A DNA stretch of 64,000 nucleotides. Origin: Hydractinia symbiolongicarpus (Eukaryota > Cnidaria > Hydrozoa > Anthoathecata > Hydractiniidae). The stretch lies in assembly GCF_029227915.1 (NCBI RefSeq), contig NC_079887.1, positions 9,674,001 through 9,738,000 on the forward strand, read 5' to 3'. Within the stretch, counting starts at the first letter, position 1. Every line of letters starts with the position of its first letter. The position numbers and the translations under genes are program-made. This document shows positions 24,401 to 39,400 of the stretch, in pieces. The notes beneath the pieces are model-generated. The model was not told where the DNA came from. It worked only from the letters and a program-made list of their open reading frames with translations, and did no database searches.

Positions 24401-27400
24401 GTGGTTTGTTGCCTTGTTTAGGAGTATATTGATTTTCTGGAAAGGATTCGTGTACATGATATGGAGTCTTTGGCACGTAAATACCGTGCAATTGGGCCAC
24501 TCTTAACCAAGATGGAGGGTTTAGTTGCACACACAAACACAGGAAAGTCACCAAAGCTTCAACAATATTATTCCTACTGGGAGAAAAGAATTTTTCAGTC
24601 CCTATTGAAGGTAAGCAAAAAAGTCAATGAAATTTTAAATAAGCTCAACAACTGGCAAGGTATTGTGTAGGGTGCAACTATTATTTGTGTGATGTGTGTG
24701 TTAAAACTACATTCAAGTATATTCCGGGTTCTTACGTCAATCCTTAGCAAGTTAGCATAAAGATTTCCCTCAAAATTTGTGGATACTCCACTAACATTTT
24801 TAATTTAATCTATAAAGTATATTCTTTTATTTAGTTTGTCACTAAAAACTTGCAGTCAATTTTGCATCAGATTCAATCCAAAGAGCCTTTGTTTCAAGTT
24901 GAAACTGTACTCTCTGCTCCTGAAATCGTTTTGCTCCCATCAGCTGGAGAATTGTACAAGCTGTTGCTACAAATGGTGCGAGATACAGTGGAAAGGTAGT
25001 AGGTTTTGTGTAAACACGGTTTCAATTTTCATGAATGTGCTTTTATAAATATTTATTTGAAATTTAGTACAAAGTTGTTTATACGTTGGATGCATGGTAC
25101 GTGTATTGAAACACCACCACAACATAAAGAAAGTGAGGACGAACCTATCATATTCAGCTTCTTCACTGACATTTCCGCTCATCCACAAGTCCTTGATATG
25201 GTGATTCAAATCTCGAAATCAGTGCAAACAACATTAGGTGGTTTAAATAAATACCTAAATAAATGGAAAAGATACCGACGTCTTTGGAGCCTTGATAAGG
25301 TGTTTATATATTGCGTTTGCATGGCATGTCTTGCTACCTGTTCATGTTCCTATGTTACTCATTTAAATTTAACCTTCTAGACTTTATTAATTGAAAAATT
25401 TGCAGCAAAGAAACCCACATGTGTTCAGTATGATGAAAAGTTGCAGTTTTATTCCAATCTTGTTATTGAGGTATGTGGTTATTTGTATGAGGTATTTGTT
25501 TTTTCTTTTCAAAGATTGCCATAAATAAATTGTCGTGGCAAGTGCCAATAGTGTTTTCGTCTAAATCTAAATAATTTGTTGTTTACTTTTTTGATCATGC
25601 GGTGACCTATGAATTAGAGTCTGTCTTTCCATACGTCCATACATCACAGCTTTTTTTTGGATCAATTCATTAGTTTATTCTGACTTTTTGCACAAAGTTA
25701 CTATTAATAAATGCGAAAAAGTGATATTTTTAGATATGTGAAAAAAAATCATGATGACGGCATTCTTTGGAAAAACCAACTGTAATTGAAAAAAACCTCA
25801 AAAAAAGTGTTTTTGGGTTTTTCTCTAAAAATTATTACTTTACTTTTTTTATAAATGATTTAATATGTTAGTACAGATCATTATCAACAAATTTCATTTA
25901 GTGCTGTATCTAGGGAAAATTTGGTTGCTAGGAAACGAACCTAAAACCGCCTAAAAATAGACTTTTTTCGCATTAATTTTGCCTTATCTACGTTCGTCAT
26001 AGCTTATCTCCAAATTTGTTAATTAGGTTTTTTTTAAATTTTAAAGATTTTTTTGTCTTTTTTTAATAAATACTAGAAAGGAACGATTTTGGATTTTCAA
26101 AAAAATGAAATGACAGTATTTTAGGCAAAATCAACTGAATTTGGGTCCAATATATTCTTTTTTAAGTGTTTTTTGAAAAAGTACTGTTATACAACGTTAT
26201 ACCTAATCTGTACAATCTGTACATAAAACCACGTAGCTTCTTCAGTTAATTATAAGTACAGATAATTATCTACAAATTTCATTTGGTCCTACATGCAGCA
26301 AAAATTTAGTTTCAAAGATTGGTTTTCACATTAAAAAAAAAATAATTTTTTATCAAAAGAATATGTTAAAATAATATTATATCTTTTTTTTTCAAACAAG
26401 TAGCTATGTTGACCTTACTTTATGTCATTGATTATGTCATTGAAACATCAAGCTCAATATCACAATTTAGTTTTTTGAAGCGGTTGCATGCATTTGTTAT
26501 CTCCTAGCTCAGTTTATCATTCAGGATATCATTGGGTAAAACTGACACATTTACTGCAGGGGTAACCAGTGAATTTATCAAAGTGGAACTTGCCCAACTG
26601 CTTTGCATCCTTGAAACTTTTATATAGTGACATACATTGTTTACATTTTACTTATTTCGCATACATAGTGTATTATTGCAGTATATTTTGTGGATCAAAT
26701 ACAATAGCATAGTATGCATATATGTATATTATTGCTCTAACTTGCTTGCCTGCCACAAACGTCTTTTTGTGGTCAGTAAATGGCTCCAAATGGGTTGACA
26801 ACACTACATTTACAGGGCATTAGAGTGGGAACTCAAACCTGCAACCTTATGATAGCAAGCTGAAAGTGCTACCACTACACCACCTAGGCTTATTAGATCA
26901 ATGCATTGTTTAAAGAGTCTAAATTTATTACAGGTAATATTTATTAATTAAAATTTTAGCTTGGATCTCAACCTGTTATAAAAGATATTGATTTCATTCA
27001 TTTAAATTTGGAACCTCTTGTCATCAGCATTCAAAGCAATGCAAGAAGTTGGGTGAAATGTATAGGGAAATTGTTGAATGAAGCAGTGAGAGAAAATTTA
27101 AATAGTTTAAAAAGTGAATTGAATGTAAGTGCTTATTTTTTTTTGCTCTTCATGCACTCTCCAGCAAAGCATATATTATTCTGGTAGCTATTTTGCAATG
27201 CAATTATTTTTTATAGTGAAATGTTTTTTTGTATATTGGTGCCATTATTTGAAATCTTACATCTCAAGGTCGTTGTTTGTAAATGCGCTGCCATTTTTAT
27301 ATTGTAACATTGGTCTTTTATACTGTGCATTGCTGCAATTGTAGTAGAAGTTCATAGTTGTTGTGGCAAAAGCTGTTGAAAACTAATACTTGTGATGCTC

Positions 27401-30400
27401 TCTAGGAAAATCAACCACTTCTATTTTTAATTCGTATTTTTAAAAAAATAGAATTCCGTATTTCGTATTTTTAAAAAATACAGAATTCGTATTTAAAAAA
27501 TATGTGTATTTTTAAATGCGAAGTAATGTCTGGCTAGGGATCGTCTCTGAGATGGTTTCATTTTTTATACAAATTAAAAGTTTCTGTATTTCACTCTAAA
27601 ATGACGAGAAAACGTTTCTGCAAAGTTTTAAAGTTGCCGTATTTCATTCTACAATGAAGAGAAAACATCCCGGGGAAGCTTTAAAGTTGCCGTATATCAT
27701 TCTAAAATGACGAGAACACGTCCCTGTGAAATCATTGAGCCAGTACCTATTAAAAACAAACCTGTAAAATTGAGTAACTCACTTGATACACGTCATAGTT
27801 TTAAAAATACGAAATTTTATTTCTAAAAATAGAATTTCGTATGCTCTATCTTTAAAAATAGAATTTCGTATTTTCTCTTTTCAAAAAATATAAAGCTTGT
27901 ATTTCGTATTTTAAAAAAATAGAATTGCGTATTTTAAAAAATACGAAAATTCTTGTTTTGTATTTTTAAAAATATGGTATTTTAAAATACGAAATTTGTA
28001 TTTTTTAATATGCAAAGAGAAGTGGTCGTTTTTCTTAGAGAGGATCACACTTTATATTTTAATGCCTAGACACATTCACAAGACTTAACATGTTCACCTG
28101 ACACATTGGAAGATTTAAAGTTTGTTTTAAGAAGCATTGCTCGCATTCGTGATATGCAGCTTGAAGTGGAATTACAAATATTTGATATTCAAGAGCGCTA
28201 TCGTACATTAGAAATGTACAACATAGAGGTTTGTAAATTTTCTTTATGCAAAATGTTATCATATTTGTTATTCTACATGCTATGCAACTCATTATTATAA
28301 ACGTTATGTCGGATGATTTCAGATTGCTGTCCCGGAAAGAGAGTTATCTTATACCATCTCACAAATTTGGGATGATTTGTGTTATCAAGCTAAAGAGGTG
28401 GATGCAAGTTTGGTATCTGTCAAAACAACATTCACTGAAGTAAGTGTCAACAATATAATTTAGTTCACGAATGGCAATTTACAATTTGTTTCCTGATTTT
28501 TATGTTATGAGAAGTTGTTCCAAATGTAAACATAATCTGCTATATATAATGCTTACTGTCTGTAAGCTATAGGTGATAGCGGTGTGTGTAGCAACAGCTG
28601 AATTTTTATAGATTTTTCTGCAGTTAGTTTCCAATAACAGCAAGAAAATCAACTAAACTAAATAAACTTTCGGTGCATTTTAAAGTAAATGTATTGCAAG
28701 ATATATATGAAAAAAGCAGTAGCGAAACATTGTTTTTTTCATAAAATTGAAAAAAAAAGAATAACCTTAAACACCCCATTTTGTAATTGTTTTTATTTGT
28801 TGTTTTTAACTCTTTTCCTTTAATTCTTTATGAATTACTTATTTTGCTTGCAGATAACAAAATAACTGATTTAAATAGAAGTTTCACTCTTATGTATTCA
28901 ATTTTAGCTTACCGTAAATCAAGTTAAAGAGTTTTCAACAGAAATTGGAAAATTTCGAGAAGTATTTATAATAGATGGACCAGGTTCAGTTGATTCTGAT
29001 CTTGATCAAGGTTGGTTTCCCTTTACATTTGTCCACTCTGTTCTAAGGCATCAAAAACAACGACACAAAAGTACTTGTTCATGCAAGAATGCAGTAGCCT
29101 ATGAGTTTTACAAACAATGTTACAGGTAGTGAGAGCTGTTTGGGGAAGCAAGTTAACAAAATATTGAGATATGTATATCTGCTAACTTTCTCTTTATCAC
29201 TTTTTCTATTTATTTATATATATATTATATTCAGGGCTTGAACTGCTTAAGAAATTTAAAGAAGACTTTAACAAGTATGAAAAGGAGCGACAAGAATTGG
29301 CCAATGCTGAAAAACTGTTTGATTTACCTATCACTATGTATCAAGAAATGCAGTTGATTGAAAAAGAATTAAAAGGCTTGGAACTCATTTACTCAATCTA
29401 TGAACAACAAAAGGTATTATCTTTACAACTTAAACTTATTGCTCATCGGCAAAAACACTGACCATAAAGAATTGACTTCAATATACCTCATTCAATTAAA
29501 TTATTGACCACGAAATTAACAGGAAAGAAATTACTGCAAATGCCTAGAACAATTTATAAAAAAAGTTTTTAATCAATGCCATTTAGCTCGACTGATTCAC
29601 AAAAAGCATTAAAATAATGCAAATCGGGATATTAGAAGACAAACTTTTATGGACACATTTATCTTTATTTTGAGGATGGGTTCATTGAAAACCAGTTCCT
29701 CTTGTTTTCTTCAAAATGACTACAAAATGCCCTCCAGTTTGCCTGAACACATACAGGAACCATATCAGGATTATACTAATTTATGACTGCAGTATGTACT
29801 GGTGGGTGAGCTCTGTATTCCAATTGTTAAAAAAATATATTTTTAAACATTAATTGCCATTTTTTAATTAACCAGTAACTTTTTTAACATTCTGGATATT
29901 CATGTTACACTTTTGTTCCACGTTTATGTATGACTCCAGGATGTAAAGATCAGAAACAAAAAAAGTTGTACATTATTTTTATTTTTGTAAATTTCTATTT
30001 AAAAAGTCACTCAAAATAAGCCATATAAGCAGTATGTAAATGGGATGGTACTGTGCTACATTTTAACCATATGAACAATTTGTTATGTTAAAGGCTGCTA
30101 TAGAAGATTGGTCCAGTACATTGTGGGCAAACTTAGATGTTACAGTTCTTTCAAATGGAATTGATAATTTTGTGAAACAAATCAAAAAATTACCAAAGGA
30201 CGTGAAAGCACTTCCAATTTGTCATATTCTCGAAGAAAAACTAAAAGAGTTCAAAAGTTCTATACCGTTATTTTCGGATCTGAAGAATGAAGCCTTGCGA
30301 GAAAGGTAAGATTGTTACACATTTATTGTTTGGTTTGAGAGGCTTAATATACAGGAGTCATCTAGTATTTTTTAACAAAAACCTAACACAGCCCAATTCA

Positions 30401-33400
30401 AAATATTTTTTGTCCAGGCACTGGAAGAAACTTATGGAGTTAACCCAAATGAAGTTTGATTTAAATCCAGAAACCTTTACATTGGAAAACATGTTTGCTA
30501 TGGAGTTGCACCGGTTTACTGAGATCATTCAAGACATTGTTGGAAGTGCTGCAAAGGAGTTGAGTATTGAGAAAGGTATTACTGAAGTAGCTGAAACATG
30601 GGGAGCAATGAAGTTTACAATTCACAAATATATGAAGGGAACACAAGAAAGAGGTAGTATTTTGTTGTTGTTATTTTTTCTTGCTACATTAGTACTGATT
30701 TGCAACTTTATGTGAATATCTTTCATGCAGGATACATTGTTGGTGCTGTTGATGAAATGTTGCAAATCTTGGACGACAATGCTATGAACTTGCAGAGTAT
30801 GACAGCATCTCGTTTTGTTGGACCTTTCCTAGAGAATGTAAACAAATGGGAAAAAAGCTTGTCACACATCAGTGAAGTTGTTGACGTAAGAAGATGATCA
30901 CTGTAATTTTTGTAGTTTCTGGAAAGTATTTAAGAATGACATTAAACCAGTTAAGTTTCTTAGGAGTCCATAAGGACTGATCAAGTATAAATATAGTGGT
31001 ATTATGGATAAATAAGGAAATGGCGGGCTTTTTCAGTAAATGAATTGTATAGTTAATTAAGCGGTAGTCCTAATTAAAGAAAATATACTATGTGTCTTAT
31101 GCTTAGCCTTACTTAAGAAACTTTGTAGCATTTTTCATTTTGAAAGGTATGGTTAGTGGTACAACGAAAGTGGATGTACTTAGAAAGCATATTCATTGGT
31201 GGTGACATCAGAGCTCAACTTCCAGAGGAAGCGAAAAAGTTTGACGATATTGACAAAACATTTAAAAAGGTAGAATTCATATTTAAATATTTTAGTAGCT
31301 GGTCTTAGCTGCAGTTAAAGTCTTTAAATTGCTTAATCAGAAAAGAAGTATTTCCTGAAAAAGTACAATGTATACTTTTCTAGCCCTTTTATTTTTGTTA
31401 GATAATGAGTGATACTGCAAAGAATCCGAAAGTGTTGGAAGCTGCACATGCTCCCAGCAGATTAGAGACACTGCAGATGTTATCCACTGGATTAGAGAAA
31501 TGTCAAAAAAGTTTGAACGATTACTTGGATAGCAAAAGAAACGCTTTTCCACGTTTCTTCTTCATATCTGATGATGAACTGTTGTCCATCTTAGGAAGTC
31601 ATGAAGCAACTTGTGTACAAGAACATATGATTAAGGTTTAGTTTTCATTTAGTATTTTTTATATAAAAAATTATCACGATGCATTACAAACAAGCTTCGC
31701 TTAAGAAATTCTTTCATATCATCACATACGGTTCCAACAGAGAAGTATTTACGAAAAAATTTATAATTTTTGGTGTAAAGAAAAAAATTCTGCCTATAAA
31801 GCTTTGAACTCTTGCATCTACAATTTATGGGAAAAGTTTTAACAGTGCTAATTGGGTAAAATGTTATTGACTGTACCCTTCTTATGAAAGTTAAATCCAT
31901 CACTCTGATTTACATTTAGATGTTTGATAATATTGCCAAATTACGCTTTGAAGAAGGAAATTCAAGCAATGAAGTGATTGTCACTGCAATGATTTCGAGT
32001 GAGGGCGAAGAAATGAAATTTAATCAAGTTATTCAAGCTGAGGGTCGTGTTGAAGATTGGATGACAAATGTGCTCCAAGAAATGAGAAAAACTAATCGTT
32101 TAATAACAAAAGAAGCAATTTATAAATATTGTGAAAACTGTACAAGGTTTGTATGTTACTAGTAGGGTTGTAATGCAGTTAAGTCAAAATTACCGAACAC
32201 ATAGTCTCAAAAATTTGATAAGCACACTCTGTATACTTCAACAAACATGTGTTGGTCTGTCATTAAAGGACTTTTTAGCATTTTAAGTGTTTTATCCATT
32301 CTAAATCAAGGTTAATTTTATAGACCTGACTGGATGATGAAGTATCAAGGTATGGTTGTGTTAGCTGGTAGCCAAGTCTGGTGGACATGGGAAGTGGAAG
32401 ATGTTTTTGATCAAGTGAAGAAAGGTAACAAATTGGGCATGAAAAATTATGCAAAGAAGATGCATGCACAGATTAATGATTTAGTTGTCAAGGTATATTT
32501 ATTTTAATCTATGAAATACGTGATTTAAAGTTATAAGTCCATTTCTTCCTTTTTACAAATGACTTCCTCTAATGAACATCTATTTTCATCATCTCTTTAG
32601 TTATTTATTTGAGTGTTATTAACCATAATTTTATATTTGTATCACTTTTTTGTAAAAAAAAGCTTTCTTTGGGTGGATGTAATCCCAAGCTTAGCTGACA
32701 TGTCTTTGCCAATTGTTCTGTTTGACATTGCATTGAAAGTCTCTTCTATTTGCTTCAAACAATCGATGTAATTGAACCGTCTTTATCCTCATTTGGTTCC
32801 CAGTGTTACCGGTATATTTTTAAGATTTGTTAAGATTTGCGAGTTGTTATCAAATTTATCACTCTAACACTTTTTATATTCATAGCATCGTTGTAAAACA
32901 ATTAAGTGTAGCAAACCAAGTTACAAAAGAATTATGTCTAAACGCACACTAACAATCAAATATGATATTAAATACAAAATATTATGAAACTAAGAATACA
33001 CAAAAATTCTGTCTTGATTACTTACAATTTATACTGTAAGTTTTGTGCTGCTATGAGTTTTAAGTTACTAGAAAACGTTTTGAGTGTGCGCTTCTAATTA
33101 TTGATATTTTAGGTGCGGTCTAATCTTTCTAATAATGATCGAAAAAAGTTTAATACTGTTCTAATTATTGAAGTCCATGCAAGAGATATCATTGATAGAT
33201 TTGTTAGAGATAGGTACACATTTTTTTTATTAGTTGTTTTTGAATTTGTTATTGTGTATTATTCTGAATGTTTTCCTTTTACTGTAGCTTTCGATTAATC
33301 AACTAGGATTTTCATTAAATTTTTTTCAACTATTTTAGGGCAGGGGAGGGCATTTTTTGTATTAAAATGAACTTTCAAACTCTCAATTAAAAATGATTTT

Positions 33401-36400
33401 AAACTTTAGTGTAATATGATTCACCTAGAGTAGTTATATACTCTGTGTGTTTGTCCAGCATTAGATAGTTCATCCAGTACGTTGAATCCAATACATAAAA
33501 CATTACACTTGACATTAATATCACAGAGATCTAACTATTTATTAGGATTCTATTTTAAAAATGATTAAGAAATAAATGTCTTTTTGTTAGTATAATGGAT
33601 GCTAGAGAGTTTGAATGGGAAAGTCAATTGCGTTTTTATTGGGTACAAAAGCCAGACGAACTGATTGTCAAACAATGCACAGGAAAATTTGGGTATGGTT
33701 ATGAGTACATGGGTTTAAATGGTAGACTGGTTATCACGCCACTTACTGATCGTATCTATTTAACCATTACTCAGGTAGGAATAATAGATACTAAAACTTT
33801 GTTACCCAGTTAAAAAAGAAAAAGTTTGTGTTGCATGCATTCGAGTTGACAACCTTGATGTGTGTGTATAATATTTTGATACATTTTTGGCTATTTTTGT
33901 AACTGCTAAAGAGAACCAACTAAACAAAGCTCCACAGCTGGTTGTGTATACCCTGTAAAGCTTGCTTAACATGCTGGTATTGTGTTACTGCCCATATCGA
34001 GCCCTACAATAATTTGTAATCAAATAGCCTAAATTGTGAACTTTTACAAAATAAACTCTATGAAATAATATTTTATGAAATAATCTGTGAAATAACATTT
34101 TGCATAGAAATGGAGTTTTTGCTGACATAAAAAAATGAATTGGAAATACTAAAAGTGTTAGAAAACTCTTTTTAAAGGATTTTTCTGTGTAGTCACCTAA
34201 TTAAAATGGTGTTTAATTTGATCACTGTTTTAGTCAATTTAATGTCCCTTATGAAGATTTCATTTCTTCTGTATACAATAATCTATAATACAAATTTTTT
34301 TTTATGTATTGATATTTTATTGTGCATGTTTTTATAAGCAATCCTATTTTCGGGATCAGAAATTGGTTTCCGAGAGGGCTTTTTTTACCCTTGAGTTGTT
34401 TAGCTTGATACTTAGTAACTAAACTGACACAGTACCTGACCCTTTGGATCGTGTTTGTTATGATAATCGTAGATCGCTTTGTTGCAACCAACAATGCACT
34501 TTAAACCTTACGATCTTATAGTTTTCACAATGTGGAAAGGATTAGTTTAACATAGCCTAAATGTTAAGTTAAATAAAAATGTTCAGAAGATGGATATAAT
34601 GCCTGCAAACAATTTAATTTAGTTAGGCTTAATTTAAGGCATAAGGCCCAACTGGCTTACTCATAAAAAACATGTACATCATAAAAATTCTTATGTTGAT
34701 GTTATTTAGGCGTTGTCCATGTATCTTGGTGGTGCACCAGCTGGCCCAGCAGGTACAGGAAAGACTGAGACAACAAAAGATTTAGCAAAAGCTCTAGGCT
34801 TGCTGTGTATGGTCACAAACTGTGGTGAGGGTATGGACTTTAAGGTGAGCTTGTCATGTATGACTTTCTCATAGTACCCGAACCTGGGTGCAAGATAATT
34901 TTTAATTTATGTAGAGTTTTATGTATCAATACTAGGGTAGGTTTAAGCTTTTTGTGCAATTTAGGAGAGTTTTTCGATAAAAAGTTGTACCATTTGAGAC
35001 TAAACTCCAGTTTCATTGTTTTTCTCTCAAAAAAAATTTTCAATAAAGCTGACATAAATTCTGCTTTTCAGTCTATTGGAAAAATATTCTCCGGTTTGGC
35101 GCAATGTGGTGCTTGGGGATGTTTTGATGAATTTAACAGGATTGATATATCTGTGTTATCAGTTGTGTCTACACAAATTAAAACACTGCAAAATGGTCTC
35201 ATCATGGGACTCAAACGCTTACAGGTTAGTTTGACTTTGTTGTTGCACTTTGGATTAAAAGGTTGAAAAAACAAGTTATTTTACGACTGGGGTTGACTAA
35301 CAGTTTTGAAATAACACATCACTGTTACTGAGAAAATAATAAACAGCATTAATTGTAGTTTTCCACCTCTGTATTTAAGAGAATAAATCAGAATATAAAA
35401 CTACCAAAGCTGTTATGGCTGGAATTTGAGATCAATTATAAAGGCAGGAATACCTGAAAAAGCAATTCACTTACTTGAGCACTTATTATCACATAAAAAA
35501 GATGTTTCTATTTAAAAAAAATGATTAAAAAGGGTAGCAAATTATTCTGAAAATTATTCCATCATTACCGACAGGTAGTCTTGTGGTGGAGCGTTAGCTT
35601 CCAGTGTAGGAGGTCTTGGGTTCAAACCCTGGCCGAGATATGCCATAAAATTTTGAATCTATCTTTTCTGCTTAGCGTTTGGCACGAGAACAGGATTGAT
35701 ATCTTAGGCAGTTGTCTAGTTCAGCAATTGCTGTGCTTGCCAACTTTATATAATATCGGCAAAAAAACTGATGTGTCTTGACAATTTTATCTAAGACATA
35801 ATTCAATAATGTGTAAATTTACCACTAAAATTTATACGACACTTTTTCTTCTTTTAATTTTAGTTTGAAGGAAGTGAAATAAGTTTAGATCCTCGTATGG
35901 GACTTTTTATCACCATGAATCCTGGCTATGCTGGCAGAACTGAGTTACCTGAAAGTGTGAAAGCTTTGTTTAGACCTGTCATGTGTATTGTTCCAGATTT
36001 GCAACAAATTTGCGAGATTATGTTGTTTTCAGAAGGCTTCCTACTTGCAAAAGTACGTCATTTCACATAGTTTAAAAAATGCAATGAATGTGATAGTTTC
36101 AAAAAATCTAAGAGTAAATCAAATGCTAAAATTTGTTTTTTGAAGAAGTAATTTTGCCAAAAAGCTTCTTAACAACATCCATAAAATAGCATAGAAAATA
36201 CTTTTTTTACCTCTAGCTCTTTCATTGTCAACAGACTAGTTGTTTTCTATACTACAACGACATTCACAATATTTCGATATTTATGTGCTATGCAAATTTT
36301 CGTGTTTCTGTAGTCTACATTTTACCCACACACAAAAAGGGTGTATTACGGTCAATTGTATACCACCCTGTAAAATTAAATTTTTACATTTGTTTATTTC

Positions 36401-39400
36401 TTTGCCTTTGCATTCTGAAGGTTCATCCATGTGCATCCAATTTTCACCTTCAATAAAAAGCATTTGGATACGGTACTTCAAAAACTGAAAAATTGTACGA
36501 ATTTGACTAATGGTGTTATGTTTGAAAGGATAGCCACAAATATTATTTGCTGAAACTTTAAATATCTATTAAAATGTAAAAACTTTTATAAGCTAAAAAA
36601 GACAAGAAGAACTTCTTGTTGTGAATTGTAATGTTTTACTCCCAGGTTTTAGCAAAAAAAATGACAGTTTTGTACAAGCTTGCTGCTGGACAGCTGTCAA
36701 AACAATCACATTATGATTTTGGTTTACGTGCACTGAAATCTGTGTTGGTTATGGCTGGTGAACTAAAGCGTGGCTCACCAAATCTACACGAGGTAATGTT
36801 TATCGATGAAGATACATTTTATATATTTTAACACGAAATATTTTCATAACACAACAAATCTCCTTTTTTTTTTGTAGGATGTTGTGCTGATGAGAGCATT
36901 GCGTGACATGAATCTTCCCAAATTTGTTTTTGAAGATGTTCCATTGTTCCTTGGTTTGATATCAGATTTATTTCCTGGTCTGGATTGTCCACGTGTGCGT
37001 TATCCTGATTTCAACGATGCTGTTGAAAGTGTCTTAGAGCAGAATAATTACGTGTTGATGGCACATCAGGTAAAAATAAAGAGAAAGTACTTTTGTCATC
37101 GTTTATCAAAAAATATGGATTGAGATGTGATTTTTTTATACTTTAATATTGTTAAATCTTTTGGGTATAACCATGCTTTTTGGATGAAAACACATGTGAT
37201 TTCAAATGGAAAGATTGCATGCTTTCTTTAGTACACTTTATAGTTATTTTTGATGTATTTAAAATCATAGTTTGATCACGAATTAGTTAAGTTTACAATG
37301 TTATATGTAACCATTAGTAGATAACATAGGTATGGTCAAAGGAGAGGGTAGGAATCGACAAAATTATCAACCTACATTGTTTTCTCCACACTTCATATGT
37401 TTCTTTTGTGATAACCTAAACTTTTTTGAACTCTCAGATTGACAAGGTTGTGCAAATGTACGAGACAATGATGACACGTCATACTACAATGATTGTCGGA
37501 CCAACCGGTGGTGGCAAATCTGTTGTCATCAATACTTTATGTCAAGCACAAACAAAGTAAGTTGGACAAATTAATGCTATCTTTTTCTTTTAAAAAGTTA
37601 AAAATGATCCTTAAAATGTTTTGACTTCTTAGGATTTTGTTCTTTGTAACTACAGTGGCAACCCTATTTGTGATGTCAGAATTGATACCTATGACGTAAT
37701 TTGAGACCTATAAATTTGATTGGTTGCCTGGTGGTAGTTCTGTCATTAAGATATGCGAATCATGTCGAATATAATAGCATCTATTTTCCATTTCAATTAA
37801 AGGACTATGGAGCAACCTGGAAAACTCAACTTATTAATCTGTAAAATACTGTAACGGAATATCAGCCGTATTCACAGTGTTTGTTTGTGTATATAAAAAT
37901 GTTTTTGGTTTATTAAGGCTTGGAACACATACTCGTATGTACACAATGAACCCGAAAGCGTGCTCTGTCATTGAACTGTACGGGACACTTGATCCAGTCA
38001 CACGCGATTGGACTGATGGTTTGCTTTCCAACATCTTTCGAGATATCAACAAACCTACTGAAAAGAAAGAACGAAAATATATTTTGTTTGATGGTGATGT
38101 AGATGCGTTATGGGTAGAGAACATGAACTCAGTTATGGATGATAATCGTCTTCTCACTCTAGCTAATGGAGAACGTATTCGATTGCAAGCTCATTGTGCC
38201 CTGCTGTTTGAAGTATGTGTTATTACTCTACTTTTTTCCGATAACAAAAGTGCAGTAAGTTTGAATGAGCCCTTGCAAAATATTTACAAATGTTTCTATA
38301 GAGATGAAAAAAATTATAAGTGTTAGTTAAAATACTAAAAAAATAACGTGTAGTCAAATGTAATACTTACATAAGAATTTAAAATCATGATACTACTATT
38401 TTTTCCTCAGGTGTCAGATCTACGGTATGCTTCACCCGCAACCGTCTCGCGTTGTGGGATGGTGTACGTGGACCCAAAGAACCTTGGTTATGATCCCTAC
38501 TGGCAAAAATGGGTAAACAGCCGTGTAAACAAACAAGAACAAACGGAACTGCAGAAGCTGTATGAAAAATATGTGAAAAATCTAATTGATATGATTTTGG
38601 AAGGTATTGTTGATGGTAGAGAGGAAGCCAAACTTAAAACTATTGTTCCACTTACAAACCTTAACATGGTATGTAAATATTTTTAAAAAATTATGACTTA
38701 CAGGGTGACGACATGTCAAAACTATTTTAAAAGGCCTGCTATGTCAATACATTAGGTCCAGTCATGGAAAATACATTTTTTTTAAAAAACTGAAGTCATT
38801 AGATATTTTGATAAATCCCTGTTTACATTGATAGTTTTTTTGTTCAATTATTTCTGCTGTTTTTGTTCATCTGTTTTTTAATTGCATACCAATGCCATCC
38901 GAAGAGTTATTTAGTTTAAATCTTGAAAAATATTATCAATTTATTCAATGACCATAAATCTCCTCAAAGGAGTTACAAAATGTCCAAAATTATTGCCACC
39001 CTGTTATACATGATAGATCTTGATGGTCTTTTTTCTATTTACATAAGCCGCTGCTTAATAAAAATTCTGTCGTTTCTTATTATTTGTTTGGTTCTAAATT
39101 TTTATTTTTCTTGTCTGCTGAAAAATGCAGTATAATGTCAACTTTTCTCACATAAAAGAACAGTAAATCTTATTGGCTAAGCAGTGTCAATCAATTACTT
39201 TGGGAAGTCTAAGAGTTGCATTTCATTTAGTGGAAGGTCTAACACTAATGTTTTTTTATACTTTTTATCACTACCTTCCTTTCCGACATTTGTATGTTAT
39301 TTCTTAATATGTTATTTCTTTGAGAATAATATTTTCAAGCCAACATTGAGTCAGGGTGTTCATCTTTTTTGTCATTTTGTGTTACTTGAAGTACATTTTT

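Larger units (their letters stand above)
15488..29010 (+). other. DNAH10: DNAH10 exons 1-23: N-terminal tail (DHC_N1)
   Basis: Exons: 15488-15704, 15843-16021, 16996-17214, 17662-17863, 18409-18727, 18876-19142, 19645-19843, 19939-20055, 20605-20853, 22100-22276, 22516-22732, 23280-23401, 23498-23584, 23820-23933, 24115-24255, 24422-24610, 24835-24995, 25068-25299, 25381-25470, 26960-27124, 28070-28228, 28323-28439, 28908-29010. They code for about residues 1-1347. The tail mediates heavy-chain dimerisation and binds intermediate chains and the doublet. Residues 72-132 (exon 2) are an acidic low-complexity stretch. The DHC_N1 signature begins in exon 5 ([12 protein letters not shown]) and continues as [22 protein letters not shown] and the like. 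It is mostly helical and rich in K/E, as expected. Confidence 0.88.

Noticed and set aside
35573-35645. tRNA gene on the + strand
   Set aside because: The B box is perfect (GGTTCAAACCC), but the stems do not pair and a SINE-like body follows.
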